The notes beneath the pieces are model-generated. The model did not search any database. It had not been told where the DNA came from and saw nothing but the letters and a program-made list of their open reading frames with translations. DNA of 64,000 nucleotides from contig JANATG010000011.1 of assembly GCA_029449235.1 (NCBI GenBank), forward strand, positions 774,001 through 838,000, written 5' to 3'. Shown here in pieces: positions 10,516 through 22,249 of this stretch. How positions within the stretch are numbered: the first letter of the stretch is position 1; the number at the start of each line of letters is the position of its first letter. The translations under genes and the position numbers were made by a program. The DNA comes from Linnemannia schmuckeri. Lineage: Eukaryota; Mortierellomycota; Mortierellomycetes; Mortierellales; Mortierellaceae.

Positions 10516-11662
10516 GGTTGTGTGAATAAGCGTTGAGTGTGTATTGGGGAAGAGAACAGAGAAGAGGAGTAACAATAGACGCAAGAGACGCGTCGATTTA
10601 AATAGGCTACTAGGTTTTGCTGGGATTACCATTCCTGAATTCCTCACTTTTTTACGTATTGCCAAAAAGGAGCCGTCACACTCGCCTCATGCGCATCCCT
10701 TCGCTTGAAGCAACTGATCACAAACTACACTTTCTCAAGGAACAATGCCCCGATCATAAAAAATACCTTAATTGCCTTCAACTGCCAGGAATGGGCGCGT
10801 AAAAAATATGGTCCACACCTTTCTCTACGTTTTCTTGGTGTTCCTATCATGATGACCATGAATAGACCTCACATCTTCCATCATAGATGCCACAAGATAC
10901 CAAGGTATCCAAAGGTCATGAGAGCATGTCCTGTAGCTAATCCTTTTCCATTCTTTCTTTTCCACCACGGCTTTCTCCTTTTTTCAATCCACTTCTCGTT
11001 CCAAAAAGTATGCACAAGATACAAGATGACAAAATAACAAGAAAAAAAAATATGAGTAGTACCCAGTATCTACCAACTAACTGGATCCTTTCTCTAATTC
11101 CTCAGCATTTTCCCTGTTCAACACATCTCAACCTTTTTGGGATTTTCTAACAAAAAGGTCGTGTGTCTTAACCGAACTCCCTATCGTTGTTTTTAAAAAG
11201 AAAAAAAAAAGTCCTCATCACTAGTGAGTTTTTGAGAAGCGGATCGCTTGAATAGATCTAGATAGGTGTACTGCTCATCCTCACCAAAATGAAACGGGAC
11301 CGATGGTTGACTCTCCATCACCAATCGGGAATCTGCACTATTAATGTATGTCTACATCCCCAGATTGACGGTCCCCAATAAACGCCATGTCGGCTTTATC
11401 ACATTCATCATAAATCGCGTCCTCCTGGCCTTCGAGCTAAAAGTAGAACGGATCGCCCTCGCCAAGTCGACTTTATGGCTCATCCTCAGCCAACCAATAG
11501 AAACATGTGAGGACGATATGAAATACATAGTTTGAATCACCAGTATGGCTGAAAATGATTTCATTAGCGAATCCTATTGTGCTTTGCAAGGTGTTTGTGT
11601 TAGTAAGGATTATATGAGGCGATGGGTGGATAGCTAGAGCTCCCCTATCAACCATAATTTCT
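10516..11662. other. intergenic between two minus-strand coiled-coil genes
   Basis: 1.1 kb of AT-rich sequence. Small frames on both strands at 10617-11040 and 11344-11655 have no recognised motif and no consistent codon preference. Probably the promoter and leader of the 9100-10515 gene and the 3' flank of the next gene. Confidence 0.5.
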
Positions 11663-12652
11663 CTAGGCTCGCTTCTGAGGAAGAGTCATTTGCTTCCGAG
11701 CACACTCGAGTGAGGTCCGTTCCTGCTCCAGCCTATCGCGTTCATTCTCGAGTCGTCGTCGTTCTTGCTCGACACGCTGAAGACAATCCTGGGTCCACTG
11801 CAACTGTTCCCGGGTCTGTTGCATTCGCTGCTCGTTCTCCTTCAGACGATCCTCGCGATCCAGTTGGTCAAGCTCCTTCTCTCGTTCCTGCAGTTCGCAA
11901 AGTCGAGCCTGGAGAGACGCACGTTCTTGACGGATGGAGGTTCGTTCCTGGGTTCGCTGACGTTGTTGTTGGTCTTGTTCTTGTTTCTGGCGCTGGATCT
12001 TGTGGTACTGCTCTTCTTGCTGGAGTTGGTGCTCCTCGGCCTCTCGCTTGTTGAAAAAGCATGGCCGATGCTGCTGCCGCTGGTGTTGTGGTTGTTGCTG
12101 TTGGGGATGTAATATAGTTTGCAGCGTCTGGTGCTGTTGCTGCCTCATCACTATCATCGGATTTTGCAGCCGCATCGACATCGCAGCTATCTTTTGAGCT
12201 TGTGGCATCTGATGTGGTCGCTGCTGTTGTTGCAAATGTCGTTGATGTTGCATTTCTCGCTCCATTTCATGTTGCATGTGTTGTGCTTGCTGTTGAGGCT
12301 GCACTTGATGAGGTTGGCTTTGGAGTTGCTCTTGCTGTGGCCATCGATCCTCAAAAACAATATGCAAAGGAAATATACGAGATCGGTCCTGAGTCGCACC
12401 AACGCCGGATCCACCACGCTCTCCTCCTCCTTCTCGTTCTTCTTCCGCGCCAGCGCGTCCTCCTTCTCCAGCTGTACCCGATCGTTGTTGCCCATGGTGT
12501 TCGTCAGAGTTTTGGACGCAGAAGTGGGAGTTGCTGCCGCAGAGAGAGTGGTTGTCGAGAACCCTGTCGATTGAGTCGTTGTCATCATCACTCCTGGTCC
12601 TTCTCTGAACTGTTCCGGCTTTGCTGTCGGATCCGTGAGAGGTTGACATTTT
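11663..12652 (-). CDS. hypothetical Gln/Glu-rich coiled-coil protein
   Basis: Not assigned to a family. Read as one open frame from Met 12652 it gives 329 residues. From about residue 105 on it is Gln-rich (repeated QQ, HQQ and PQQQ), then a long charged coiled coil (QERASLQARLCELQEREKEL and onward) to the C-terminus QKRA. Such composition suggests an extended scaffold or regulatory protein, but nothing shows a partner. The N-terminus is doubtful: over about 12590-12380 a second frame, beginning MMTTTQSTGFSTTT, has stronger codon bias (AAG, GAG, CTG) and could join the coiled coil in phase through a 45-base intron with a GTATAT donor near 12370 and a CACAG acceptor near 12325. Downstream of its promoter side lies a broken sequence with the same LQAxLxELQER signature, so this gene was probably duplicated. 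Confidence 0.65.
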   Translation of the reverse strand, partial: KMSTSHGSDSKAGTVQRRTRSDDDNDSIDRVLDNHSLCGSNSHFCVQNSDEHHGQQRSGTAGEGGRAGAEEEREGGGERGGSGVGATQDRSRIFPLHIVFEDRWPQQEQLQSQPHQVQPQQQAQHMQHEMEREMQHQRHLQQQQRPHQMPQAQKIAAMSMRLQNPMIVMRQQQHQTLQTILHPQQQQPQHQRQQHRPCFFNKREAEEHQLQQEEQYHKIQRQKQEQDQQQRQRTQERTSIRQERASLQARLCELQEREKELDQLDREDRLKENEQRMQQTREQLQWTQDCLQRVEQERRRLENERDRLEQERTSLECARKQMTLPQKRA

Positions 12653-13092
12653 TCTGGGTAGGGGGAATAGGTGTGGTGTTGTGGCAGTGTTTGTTGGATC
12701 AAGGGTGTTGAAAGAAGAAGAAAGAGAAAGAAGAAGGAAGGAAGGAAGGAAGAAATACATACATCTGTGGCTGGCTACTCTTAGACTCTGGCGTCTCCCT
12801 TTTTGCGGCAGTTGTCTGTCATCCGGATATGTTCATCACCATCCCCATCAATCAGTGATCATATCAAGCAGTAAACAACAAGGCTTTTTTTTTTTTTTTT
12901 TTTATTCGAAGAAGCATGTGCTTTTTACGTGAGAAAAAAATAAGGCTCAAGTGTGCAAAGAAAGTGACGAATGGTGGAGAGCGAAAAGCTATCAGCAATG
13001 TGTGAGGTAAAACACAAGGCTTCAAGAGGACACAAGTCGCAGGAAAAAGGCCCGCAAGGCTAGGAGAGATGCTCCTCCAAGTGAACTTACCT

Positions 13093-13634
13093 CTACTCCT
13101 TGACTACCTCTGACTTGGATACAACTTGCTCGAGTCGCTGTTATTCTTCCATCAGTCGAGTCTTCTCCAAACCAAAATCCCTCTGTTCTTCCCGGACCAC
13201 CATTACACGCTCCTCGATCTCGCCCATTCGTCGAAGCCTGATAACACGTTCCTGCAGCTCACTCAGCTTGGCTTGAAGTGCGACCATCTCCGGTTCCAGT
13301 GAAGTGTTGTGCTATTGAAAATTGAGAATATAATACCACGCTCTGAGAGAAGGCGAAGAAACATGCTATGCTACTCTGCAACGACTCTCTGTTTTTTTTT
13401 CAGTCCCTTCAGCATGGCTCCGAGCAGTGGGATCATCTCGTCTCGCTGGGTCGACAAGCGTTTCTGAACATTTGTTCGTTCTGTTCCTGCTGTTGTTACT
13501 GCTGGAGTGTTGGTAGGTTGCTTTCGATGATGGCAGCTGGTGCTTCACTTTGAATTGTGACTTCGGGATTCGAAGAGAAGGCATTGTTTTCGGAGAAGAC
13601 TTGTTGAAGGTTAGTGACATTTAATGGGGACATT
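13093..13634 (-). pseudogene. decayed coiled-coil gene, probable paralogue of the 11663-12652 gene
   Basis: Reading down the minus strand, a Met at 13634 opens 45 codons (MSPLNVTNLQQVFSENN...). The frame stops at TAA but continues in frame with QQQEQNEQMF. Shortly after, another frame reads RDEMIPLLGAMLKGLKKKQR before a further stop. After a TAG acceptor at about 13312, an exon (13311 down) reads MVALQAKLSELQERVIRLRR, stops at TAA after LMEE, resumes QRLEQVVSKSEVVKE, and ends at TAG (13093-13095) next to a GTAAGT donor. The segment LQAKLSELQER matches LQARLCELQER of the neighbouring intact gene. Splice sites remain but all three frames of the exon are interrupted. I infer a decayed tandem copy; unrecognised exons or sequence errors are alternatives. 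Confidence 0.5.
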
Positions 13635-14721
13635 GTGGCGAAAGCAGGAGTGCGAGCTCTAGGCAAGAAGGGAGACAGCAAATGAGGGTGGAAAGTTGGA
13701 AGGATGGCAGAACTGTGGTGAGGATATATCTAATAGCGCGGCTCTCTTTTTTTTTTTTTTTTCTTTTTTTTGTTGGTTGAACAAAGATCTGTCGCGTCGT
13801 TTTTCAGAGCCACAGTGTATAACTTCACGACGACTACGACTACGACACGACGCGCCGTTCTCTGGACATATATCCTTTTCTTCTCGTAAAACTCTTGGCA
13901 ACATACATACGAAATGCAAAAAATTAAAAAAAACCCCCCACGAGGATACAACAATGATTGAATAATCAAATCAAAAAATAGAGAACCACAACCATTACCC
14001 CTACTCTCCGGTTTCTTTCTCTCGTCAACCCCCTCCCCCTCCCGACTTCTCTCTCGACGCTTAATAACAGATAATGACAATACGCGAATACGTCAACAGA
14101 AAAAACGCTATGACACAACACAGAAAGGTCCTGATGCTCCAGACCAGTCTAATTCTATTCCGTCATCCCCCAACTCGCCCAACCAGCCAACCAACTAACT
14201 AACTAATCAAAAAAGCACACCACAACAGCACAGAACCACCTAAACAAACAATCAAGCAAAGAACACTACCCATATGTCATCATTGCCCCGATTGTCTGTG
14301 CTGTTTGAATTTGTCGAGCGGGAAATTGGTCCGGGGACCCCATGTTCGATGACGATTGTCAAGTCGCAAGAACGGTACAAGTCATTCTTCTCTGGTCTCC
14401 TACCTACTTTTTCCAATCTAAAAACAAAACAAGCGACCAAGAAAACAAACCAAACAAGTCAGACAAAACCGCTTTCGTAACAATAGAAAACGGGCAAAAT
14501 GCAAGCGACAAAAAAAAAAAAAAAAAGAGAACAGAGCGAGGGAGAAGAGGAGAGAGGTCCCAGGTTAGTGTTCAGTCTTAACAAATCATAGTGCCAAAAA
14601 ATGGACACCTGTCTTTCCCGATTCTTCCTTAGCTCCAAACTAAAATCTGTACCATGCAAAAAGGGGATCACAATATATCCATTCTCGTCTTGGTCCCTAT
14701 TCATCATGGACAATCCATTTA
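13635..14721. other. intergenic, mostly AT-rich
   Basis: No recognised gene. Contains T and A runs (13747-13762, 14511-14526) and a + frame at 14274-14480 starting MSSLPRLSVLFEFVEREIGP whose first 45 codons look protein-like but have no known motif and end in Lys/Thr/Gln translation of A-rich sequence. Confidence 0.4.
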
Positions 14722-15025
14722 CTTGATGATGTTTATTATAAAAAACAAAGAGAAAGACGGGAAAGAATGGAAAGCGGGAACAGAATTGAATAGAAAACAA
14801 CCTTCTCCGAGTAGGCACGGTCATCATTGGCGTTTTCAACGGTGCTTAATACTATAAAAAAAAACGGGAATAAGAATGAATAGACACAAACTTTCTCCCT
14901 GTAGGCACGATCATCGTTTTTGTTTATTGATGATGTTTACAACAGAAAGAAAGAAAAACAGGAAAAGAAATGAATAGAAACAAGTCTATCCGCGAAAGCA
15001 CGGCCATTGTTCGGATTCAATTGAA
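14722..15025. repeat. imperfect tandem repeat, about three units of 80-120 bases
   Basis: The string pattern GATGATGTTTA(T/C)..AAAAGAAAGA..GGGAA..GAATAGA(A)ACAA..CTTTCTCC..GTAGGCACG(G/A)TCATC recurs with changes. Clear landmarks are GTAGGCACGGTCATCATT near 14812, GTAGGCACGATCATCGTT near 14901 and AAAGCACGGCCATTGTTC near 14995, each preceded by a TGAATAGA(A)ACAA-like word. It lies in the 3' flank of ELP1. Function unknown. Confidence 0.5.
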
Positions 15026-15122
15026 TGAATGCTACTTGTGAATAATATATGATGTGTGTCCACTACCTGGACCTCTAGCCTATATCCCTCTAGCTTTCTC
15101 CAACTCTCTCCCCCCCTTCGTT

Positions 15123-18100
15123 CTAGACAAGATCGACGTCCCAGGGCTCTTTACTCATGACAGGAGGTTCTCCATAAATCTCTGCAATCTCCTGCTCGGC
15201 AATTTCCTCCAACTGGGCAATCTGGGCCTGGGCGACGGCCTCATCATGACGCGACATCAGATGAGCATTAGTTTGGTTCTGGCGAACAAGCTTCTTGCGT
15301 TCTGCCTTGGCCTCCTCGGCGGCCTTTTTCTTTGCCAGGAAGTCGTCCGTTGGAGGGATGAAGATGATTAGCATATGTTCGTTGATGTCCTGGAGAAGTT
15401 TCGCGAACTCCTTTTGGAGGACCGATGCGCGTTCGAGCGACATGGAGGAAGCCAGGCACTTTAACAACGCATGCACATCCGCTATAAAAAAAATAAAATA
15501 AAGTGAGGGATAAAAAAAAATTAGTGCGGATGAGAAAAATTTAAGGAACCAAAAGGAAAATAAAGGATGGAACCAAAAAACGGTCAGGACGCGATGATCT
15601 CACTACCGATGCTAACAAACATCCCAGCCACCAAATAAAGAAAAGATCTTAAACTGGACAAAATAGGAAGGGGTGATCCTGTGCTTGCAAAAAAAAAAAA
15701 AAAAAAAAAAAAAATGACACAAAACAATATAGAACAGAATACAAACAGCACTTACGTTTAGTGGCATCGACACGAACAATGAGCTTTCGGAGAGAGTTGA
15801 TCAGGTACTCTTCTTCAAAAACACTACCCTTCTTTCCTCTCTGACGCTTCCTATCGTTCCTCTTCTTCAGTCTAGCTGTGTATCTAGCCATGGGGTAAAA
15901 TAAAAGAAAACACGTCAACATAAATATAAACAAGTAAAAAAAAAAAAAACAACTAGCGTTAGTGCAAGATGATTCAAATGATTCAACAGAACCAACGAAA
16001 CGACAAACACAAAAAAAAAAAAAAAAAAAAAAAAAAGAAAGAGGCAAGAAACTTACTGAGAGGATGACTTGGAAGAGTGAGAGGACTTGGAGAGAACAGA
16101 GTTGGCAGCTGTGTATCGACTGAATCCAGAGGCCATCGACGTCGTATCCGACATCATATCAACATTGTCCAGCGCATCATCCGGTGTCATATCCTCCGCT
16201 GCCTCCGCCAGCGCCTTCTCAATCTTCAGGTCCCTCACCTCCTTCAACCGCTTAGTCTGCTTGTCAAACTGCTCCTGCATGTCGCGGATTGAGTCCATCA
16301 AGTCATGGTGGCCATCGGCAATCCCGGGTGTGACATGTGTCGCCATGAGGTCGAGGCGGTTATACAGGTATGTTGTCCGGATAGCCTCCGACCAAAGTCG
16401 ACCCTCCAATAACGCCGAAACTGCTTCTTCCGAATCTTTGGCATATTCTGCCAAAAGCACGCCTGCTTCGCTGAATCGCTTATCGATCTTCATCCGCTCT
16501 GCAAGTCCGCGGGCAAGGTACGCCATTGCAGGGGCATCATAGTTGAGCTGGTGCGCCAAAACTACGGCCTCTCTCCAGAATCCTGCCTCCTGGTATGCCT
16601 CTAGTGCCTTCTCCTTGTCGCCCGCCATCGTATAGGCGACTCCTGCTTGCTCGTAGTCTCCGTTGACCGACAGACTGTCTCCATAAATCTGAAGGATCGC
16701 CTTATGCTTGGTAGGGTTCGATCCGAAGACCTTGAGCGCGTCCTTGTAAAGGTTGTGCTGGCGGATATAGGAAACGCAGTCGTCAAAGTACTTCTCGCCA
16801 GCCTGACTCAGATTTTGAAGAGCGCTCTTGTACTTCTTCAAGTGGTCATCGATCCTGTACCGCTGGTAGTACTTTTCCAGCGTCCGGAGCTCATTCAGGA
16901 AGGGAAGATATTCACGAGGATCCTTTTGCGACCACTGAGCAACCATCAAAACCAGTGCGAAGTCGTACATGCCGAGGGCAACGTCAAAGAGGCGATCCAC
17001 ATCGGCCAAAAAGATCGTAAACTTGAGCGCGTCTTCTGCCAAAGCCTGATCCTCATCCCTGAGTTTGGCGAGAAGTAACAGTGCCGATTCCAGATCTGGG
17101 GGTGACTTGCGGACATATGTTGTGAGCACAGAGTTGATGTAGGTGTTCCTGTCCAACGTGTTGAGCTCCACACGAACGGCGTCACAGATCTGGTTCACTT
17201 TTTGCGCGAGCTCGGGCGAGATCTGGGCACCATAAGAGCCACCCTTAGATCTATTCTTGTTAGGACGGGCATAGGTCTGAGGTGCTGCTGCGGCTGTCAA
17301 CTGCTGCTTCAGCGATGATTCCGATCCGGGGACTGGGTACAGTGTCTGGGTGACATCCTCGTTCCTGAGGAAGGACAAGAACAGGTTCAAGTAATCGACC
17401 TCCTTGACCTGCTTGACAAACTCTGGCACGTTCTCCATAAAGACCTTGGGATTGTGGTCGTACAAGAGATTGAGATCGATCCTGTGCTTCCTGCAAGTCA
17501 CAAACGCCGTCCTGAAGTCACACTTGTCTAATGCATCGCGCGTGACAGACAATACCATGGCGCGAGGGGCGATCGTCTCGAGGTTTCCGCGGGGCATCTG
17601 AAGGACCAGGTTGACAGAGTAAGGTAGCGCCAGGACAATCTTGGATCCTCTCTCAACGCGACGAACAGACTCGTCATAGGGTAACATCGAATTGTCGACA
17701 ATCTTGAAATCGTACAAGGAAATCTCAAGGGGCAAGAACCGAGCAGAGTGTGTGGCGGTGGTAAAGACCAAAAAGTGGTTGTGGAGACAGAATGACGTGG
17801 TCTCGGACGAGATGAGACGGTCGTTCACGTAGAGTCGGTTGTTGCGTGCCAAACCGACAACAGCCTTCTCTCGATACTCCTCTGGTCCAGTTCCAATCCT
17901 AGTGGTGCCCATCCAGAGGCAGCCCTCGGGCAAACGATCGACCTCCATCCATCTTCCGACTTGGGGCTCCTCATCCTTACTAATAGTGATAGTCATTAAG
18001 TCTCCGTCCGCCTTCTGCAACATGATATCGCCATGGGTCTGGTTAAAGTAGAGTCTCTGGAAAAGTCCCTCCAATGGCATGTCGGTCCTGGAAACAATCT

Positions 18101-20353
18101 TGGGTGCCTTGGTCTCCTCGTCAAAAGCCAGCTTCACAACAACGATCGAATCCGTCGCAATGTCACTGTCGTATTGGAGTCCAATCAGGGTATCGGGGTG
18201 CGTCCAAGCAATCTGGCGGACAGAGACTGAAGGAATCTCTGCGAGCTCAATCAATCCCAAGAGCTTGGGCTCGGGCAAGGGACGTGTTGTCTTGTCTGCC
18301 ATCTCATAGAACGCCACCCGCTGGTCAGCCAACAAAACCGCCATGTCGTCTCCGTGATGTAAGGTCGAGAATGAAATGTGTTGGATCGCATAGGGGACGG
18401 TGAGGGTGAAGGCGCTCATGGGTGGAGGAACGTTCATGACTCTGAAGGGGGTTACCATCAGGTTGGCACCATCTACAACGGCGACTGTACCGAGGTTGTC
18501 GGAGCTCAGCATCTCGTTGATATAGTTGTCCCAGCAGTACTGGTTCCTCTGGAATGACCCAGACTCTGTCACCACATGGAGCACCAACGCAGCTTCAACA
18601 TCCCACTGCAGACTCGCCACGGATGACCCCTCGCCGTTGTATAGAAGTTCCTGCTTCATGTACCACTTGTAGTTGTTCATTGTCCAGAGCTGAATGCAAG
18701 ATCCACTGGTGCGCTGCAGCCAAACCGCCAAAACAGTCGAGTCACAATTCCAGGCGAGCTCCCTGACCACAGTGCTAGTCTCTTCCCTGAGCGTAAACTC
18801 TCCATGTCGCAGCCCGTTCCTCTCAAAGAACACAATATCGTGTCGGTGAGGCAACCGTTGGCTCGAGGCGATCAAGTTTCCTGACGGCCGCCATGACAAT
18901 CCATGTTCCAGCATATCGACCGACTCGCTCGTCGTCTGCAAAATAGCCTCACGGTTGTACACACGAATCACGCGACGACCTAATAGATACGTGAGTGTAT
19001 GTTAGTATCTGTTATACATTGCGCACGCTCTGCAGCCTTGATACACATCCTGACGTAGTATCTTACCAAGACGAGCATCTTTGGAGGAGCAGCAGAAATA
19101 TGTTCCGTCGCCTCGCCATGAGAGTCTGTGGTTGTTATCATCATCCGGTGAGGAGGTATGTGTAGATGTGTCGACCTTGCGCTGCGCCGCCTGCTTTCCC
19201 TCTGTTCCATGGAACTGTGTTTCTTTCTTTCCCCATCCCACATTGACGCTGACATCTAATAAACAATTAAAAAAAAAAAAAAAAAACGATTCGTACTGTT
19301 AGAACTTCCTTGGAAATGTCATCTTTTTCTTAAGTCACGTCGTTTGTTTTCATTCTGAAAGCATACATTAGCCAATGTCCGCAGTTATCGTAACAAAATC
19401 GATTGTGGGATCAGTTCCTTACCTTCACCGGCTTCCTCGACATCGATTGGATTCTCGGCAATTACATCAAAATCCTTTGTCATCTCCAAAATCGAGCCCT
19501 CACCTATAAAAGAAAAACGCAAAAGAGGTGCAAGCGTCCGTTAGTGAGGGGTCAACAAAGAATTTTGTCCACACACTGTTGATTTTCACATTATTTTTTT
19601 TCTCACGGAGGACTGCACATTACCCGTCACCATGATAACCAGCTCCTCATCCGGGCTCCAAGCCATACAAGAGATTCCCGAGTCCACAGATCCCACAATC
19701 TCCATCTATCAGGCATTGCAACAAGTAAAGAAGTAAACAAGTAAAAGTGTTAGTAAAAATTTAGCATAGATCGGTGAAATGCACACTTTTTAAAAAAAAA
19801 TTGATCCATTTGTCCTTACAGTGTCTCCAGTCTCGGTCGCTTCGTTGTGGAAAAGAACGACATCTCCATGGGAAAAGACGATGCAAATGGCTTGGATATC
19901 GACCAAGAACTTGATACCGACCACATGACCCCACTGCTCCGAATGCTCATCGTTCTCGGGAGGAAATGTGGCCAGCTCTGTAATCTCGGGAAAAGGAGAC
20001 TGAAAAATATACATTTTTCAAACAATAAACAAAGAACTGTCAGTCTTTCCAGAGGAATAATGAGTCAAAACTACCGCAGTCAAAAACATGGTCAACAGAC
20101 ATCCTGCCAGTTATTTTTTACGCCTCCAATTGATACAATTGATCAAACTCAAGATGGTACACCATCCCATATGATCAATTGATTTAGGTACCTGGAGATC
20201 ACTGATTTTGACAAGGACGCCCTCGGCAGGTCCGGTCGAGTAGGCGACATAGACGTGGCCGCTCTCGGGATCCACACTGTGGTGAATGTCCTTTCCCACG
20301 GGTCTCCCGAACCGTGCCAGGTGAATCTGCGAGAGAAGCGTGAGATTCTTCAT
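15123..20353 (-). CDS. ELP1: Elongator complex subunit Elp1 (IKAP/Iki3)
   Basis: Scaffold subunit of Elongator, which makes the cm5/mcm5 wobble-uridine modification of tRNAs with Elp3 as catalyst. Eight exons on the minus strand: 20353-20192, 19999-19820, 19705-19624, 19503-19423, 19255-19067, 18979-16057, 15883-15756 and 15481-15123; 4104 nt, 1367 residues, all phases close, typical family length. The first six exons give the N-terminal WD40 propellers (for example GIAWSPDEE-type [17 protein letters not shown] in exon 3 and [15 protein letters not shown] in exon 5) and the long helical TPR-like C-terminal half ([20 protein letters not shown]). Exon 7 carries the basic tRNA-contacting patch [14 protein letters not shown] followed by [13 protein letters not shown], as in yeast Elp1. 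The last exon ends with the dimerisation helices and the terminal WDVDLV. Introns 6 and 7 each contain a 26-base T run (sense strand). The start Met at 20353 gives a normal N-terminus. Confidence 0.95.
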
Positions 20354-20561
20354 TGTAAATCTGATTCAGGCAATAAACAAAAGGAGTGAGGGAGATTGTG
20401 TGTGCTGAATGCGGATGCTTAAAAAAAAGAATGAAGGAAAAAAAGTGAGAGCAAGTCCAAAAAAGGATGTTTGGCAGCGACATTTTTTTTTAGTGGCGGC
20501 ACTTCTTCACAAAGTTTACTGTGACGTCATTCGATTTTTTTTTTTTTTTATTTGACAGGAC

Positions 20562-21931
20562 CTAGAAGCCATCAAGACGGCAGATAGGGAGGTAGTACTT
20601 GTCAAGGGTCCAGTAGGCGCGCTTGACACCATTCCACTCCTCCTCCTTCAACCCAATATCCATCTCCTCATACTCGACCGTGAATCCCATCTCTCCCAAC
20701 TCAAGCTCCGAGATCCGGTTATATACCGCGTGGAAGAACTGGTTCGTCGCTCCTAGGCCGTTAAAGTACGAGTAAATCCCTCCTTCCTCTAAATGGTTCG
20801 GCACAATTTCGTGGAAAGCCCGCAAGTCCTCATAGAACTCCCCAAACGTGTCGAAAAAGATGCCATCGTAGACCTCCAACTGGTCAATCACATCCTGCCA
20901 TCGCCCGAAAAGAATCTTGACGCCAGGCTTTTTGTCCCATCCTTGCTTGATCATGTGCGCATACACGTCTGGATGGGCCTCGATAATCGTGTGCTCCGAG
21001 GGAGAGTACTTCTGGAGTTCCGTGTCGACCAATCCAAGACCGAATCCAACATTGAGTACCCGGAGACCCTTCTGAGGGGAGATCACCTCGGCGTGGCGGA
21101 TCATCAGGGGAAGTTCCCAGCCCATCATGACACCGTTCTTCTCTGCGTCTAAGAGACGGTCGCCATCCTCGGTATACTGAAGAGGTTGTGCCAGGTACTC
21201 GGCATTGGGAACCTCGGGTAACTTCTCGACCTTTTGTTTCTTTGATGCCCGCTCCTCTTCTGCTGTAGTATCCTGATCCTCCTGTTCTGATGCTACTATG
21301 GTATCCTTAGTATCCTTCTTCTCTTCCTTCTTCTCTTCCTTGTCGTCCTCTTTCTTGTCTTCTTGATCTCCTTCCACTTCCTCGTCTTCGTCGTCATACT
21401 GAGCCTCTAAGAGTTCCATCTTCAGTTTCCGCTGCATCAGACCCATCAACAACTCTGTACGGACTCCCTCCTCCAACAAAAACTCGTAAATCTCGGGCTG
21501 GTTGAACGATTTAGCATAATCTCCTACAGACTTGTAGTCGTCGTCGACCAAGTTCCAAGGGTGACCATAGCTCAACAGCAGCTTGACGATCGGCAAACTG
21601 CCAATCATGGTAGCAAAGTGCAGCATCGTCCTGCCGTGAGCCGCACGAGCACTATCACCAACATTGTTGTTAAAAGCGTTGCATGTTAAATCAATTGTGC
21701 CTTTTTCCTCTCAATTGATCCACTTCACATATGTGAAGACGCTTGCTCATAATGTTACCTGTGGTTAGCACCGTCTTTGAGCAGCTTCTCAACGGTCTCG
21801 ACTTTGCCCTCAGCAACGGCTTGCATCAAAGCCTGGCTCTTGGCGACTTCCTCAGCCGAGGCGTCGATGACCTCCTCAGTCTTGACCATGTTGCTCTCTG
21901 GCACTGGATTCCGCTGTGTGTCGTCGGACAT
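20562..21931 (-). CDS. RMT2: protein arginine N5-methyltransferase Rmt2
   Basis: AdoMet-dependent enzyme that methylates the delta nitrogen of arginine; in yeast its substrate is ribosomal protein Rpl12. Exons 21931-21759 and 21651-20562; 1263 nt, 420 residues, phase 2 junction. The N-terminal part is ankyrin-like (AVAEGKVETVEKLLKDGAN, then GRTMLHFATMIGSLPIVKLL). An acidic Lys/Glu insert lies between ankyrin and catalytic parts (about residues 145-185), longer than usual. The catalytic region has AdoMet motif I LNVGFGLGLVD at about 257-267, then HTIIEAHPDVY (acidic post-I loop), the FDTFGEFYEDL segment and EGGIYSYFNGLGA, all typical of Rmt2. Ends with the conserved YWTLDKYYLPICR. Same direction as ELP1, with only 208 bases between its stop and the ELP1 start codon. 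Confidence 0.93.
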
Positions 21932-22249
21932 TATGAATATATGTGCGAATGAGTGTAAGAAAGAATGAGGATGAAGAGGTAGTTGTTTCTTTTCTTTTTT
22001 CCCCCTGTTTGTTGTTGTTGCTCGTTGTTTATTTGCCGTTGCGTGACCGGCGTATTCTCTATAGTTGGACATTTGATATGATATGGACAATGAGGTGTTC
22101 AGACACCTTAGTAGGATATGGACGTTGCTTGGTGTGAAAGGGCGTTCAAAAAAAAAAAAAAAAAAAAAAGAAACAAGAGATGGGGGCTATGAATCGGCAA
22201 AGGTAAAGACCGCGCCTTTAGGATGGCCACCAGGCAAGTCCACAAGGAG
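21932..22249. other. intergenic between RasGEF stop and RMT2 start
   Basis: 318 bases that must hold the RMT2 promoter and the RasGEF 3' end. A 20-base A run sits at about 22148-22168. No coding sequence seen. Confidence 0.5.

Noticed and set aside
11710..12711. Several + strand ORFs of 65-169 codons over the Gln/Glu coiled-coil gene
   Set aside because: Antisense to CAG/GAG-rich coding sequence; Leu/Cys/Ala-rich composition is the expected shadow.
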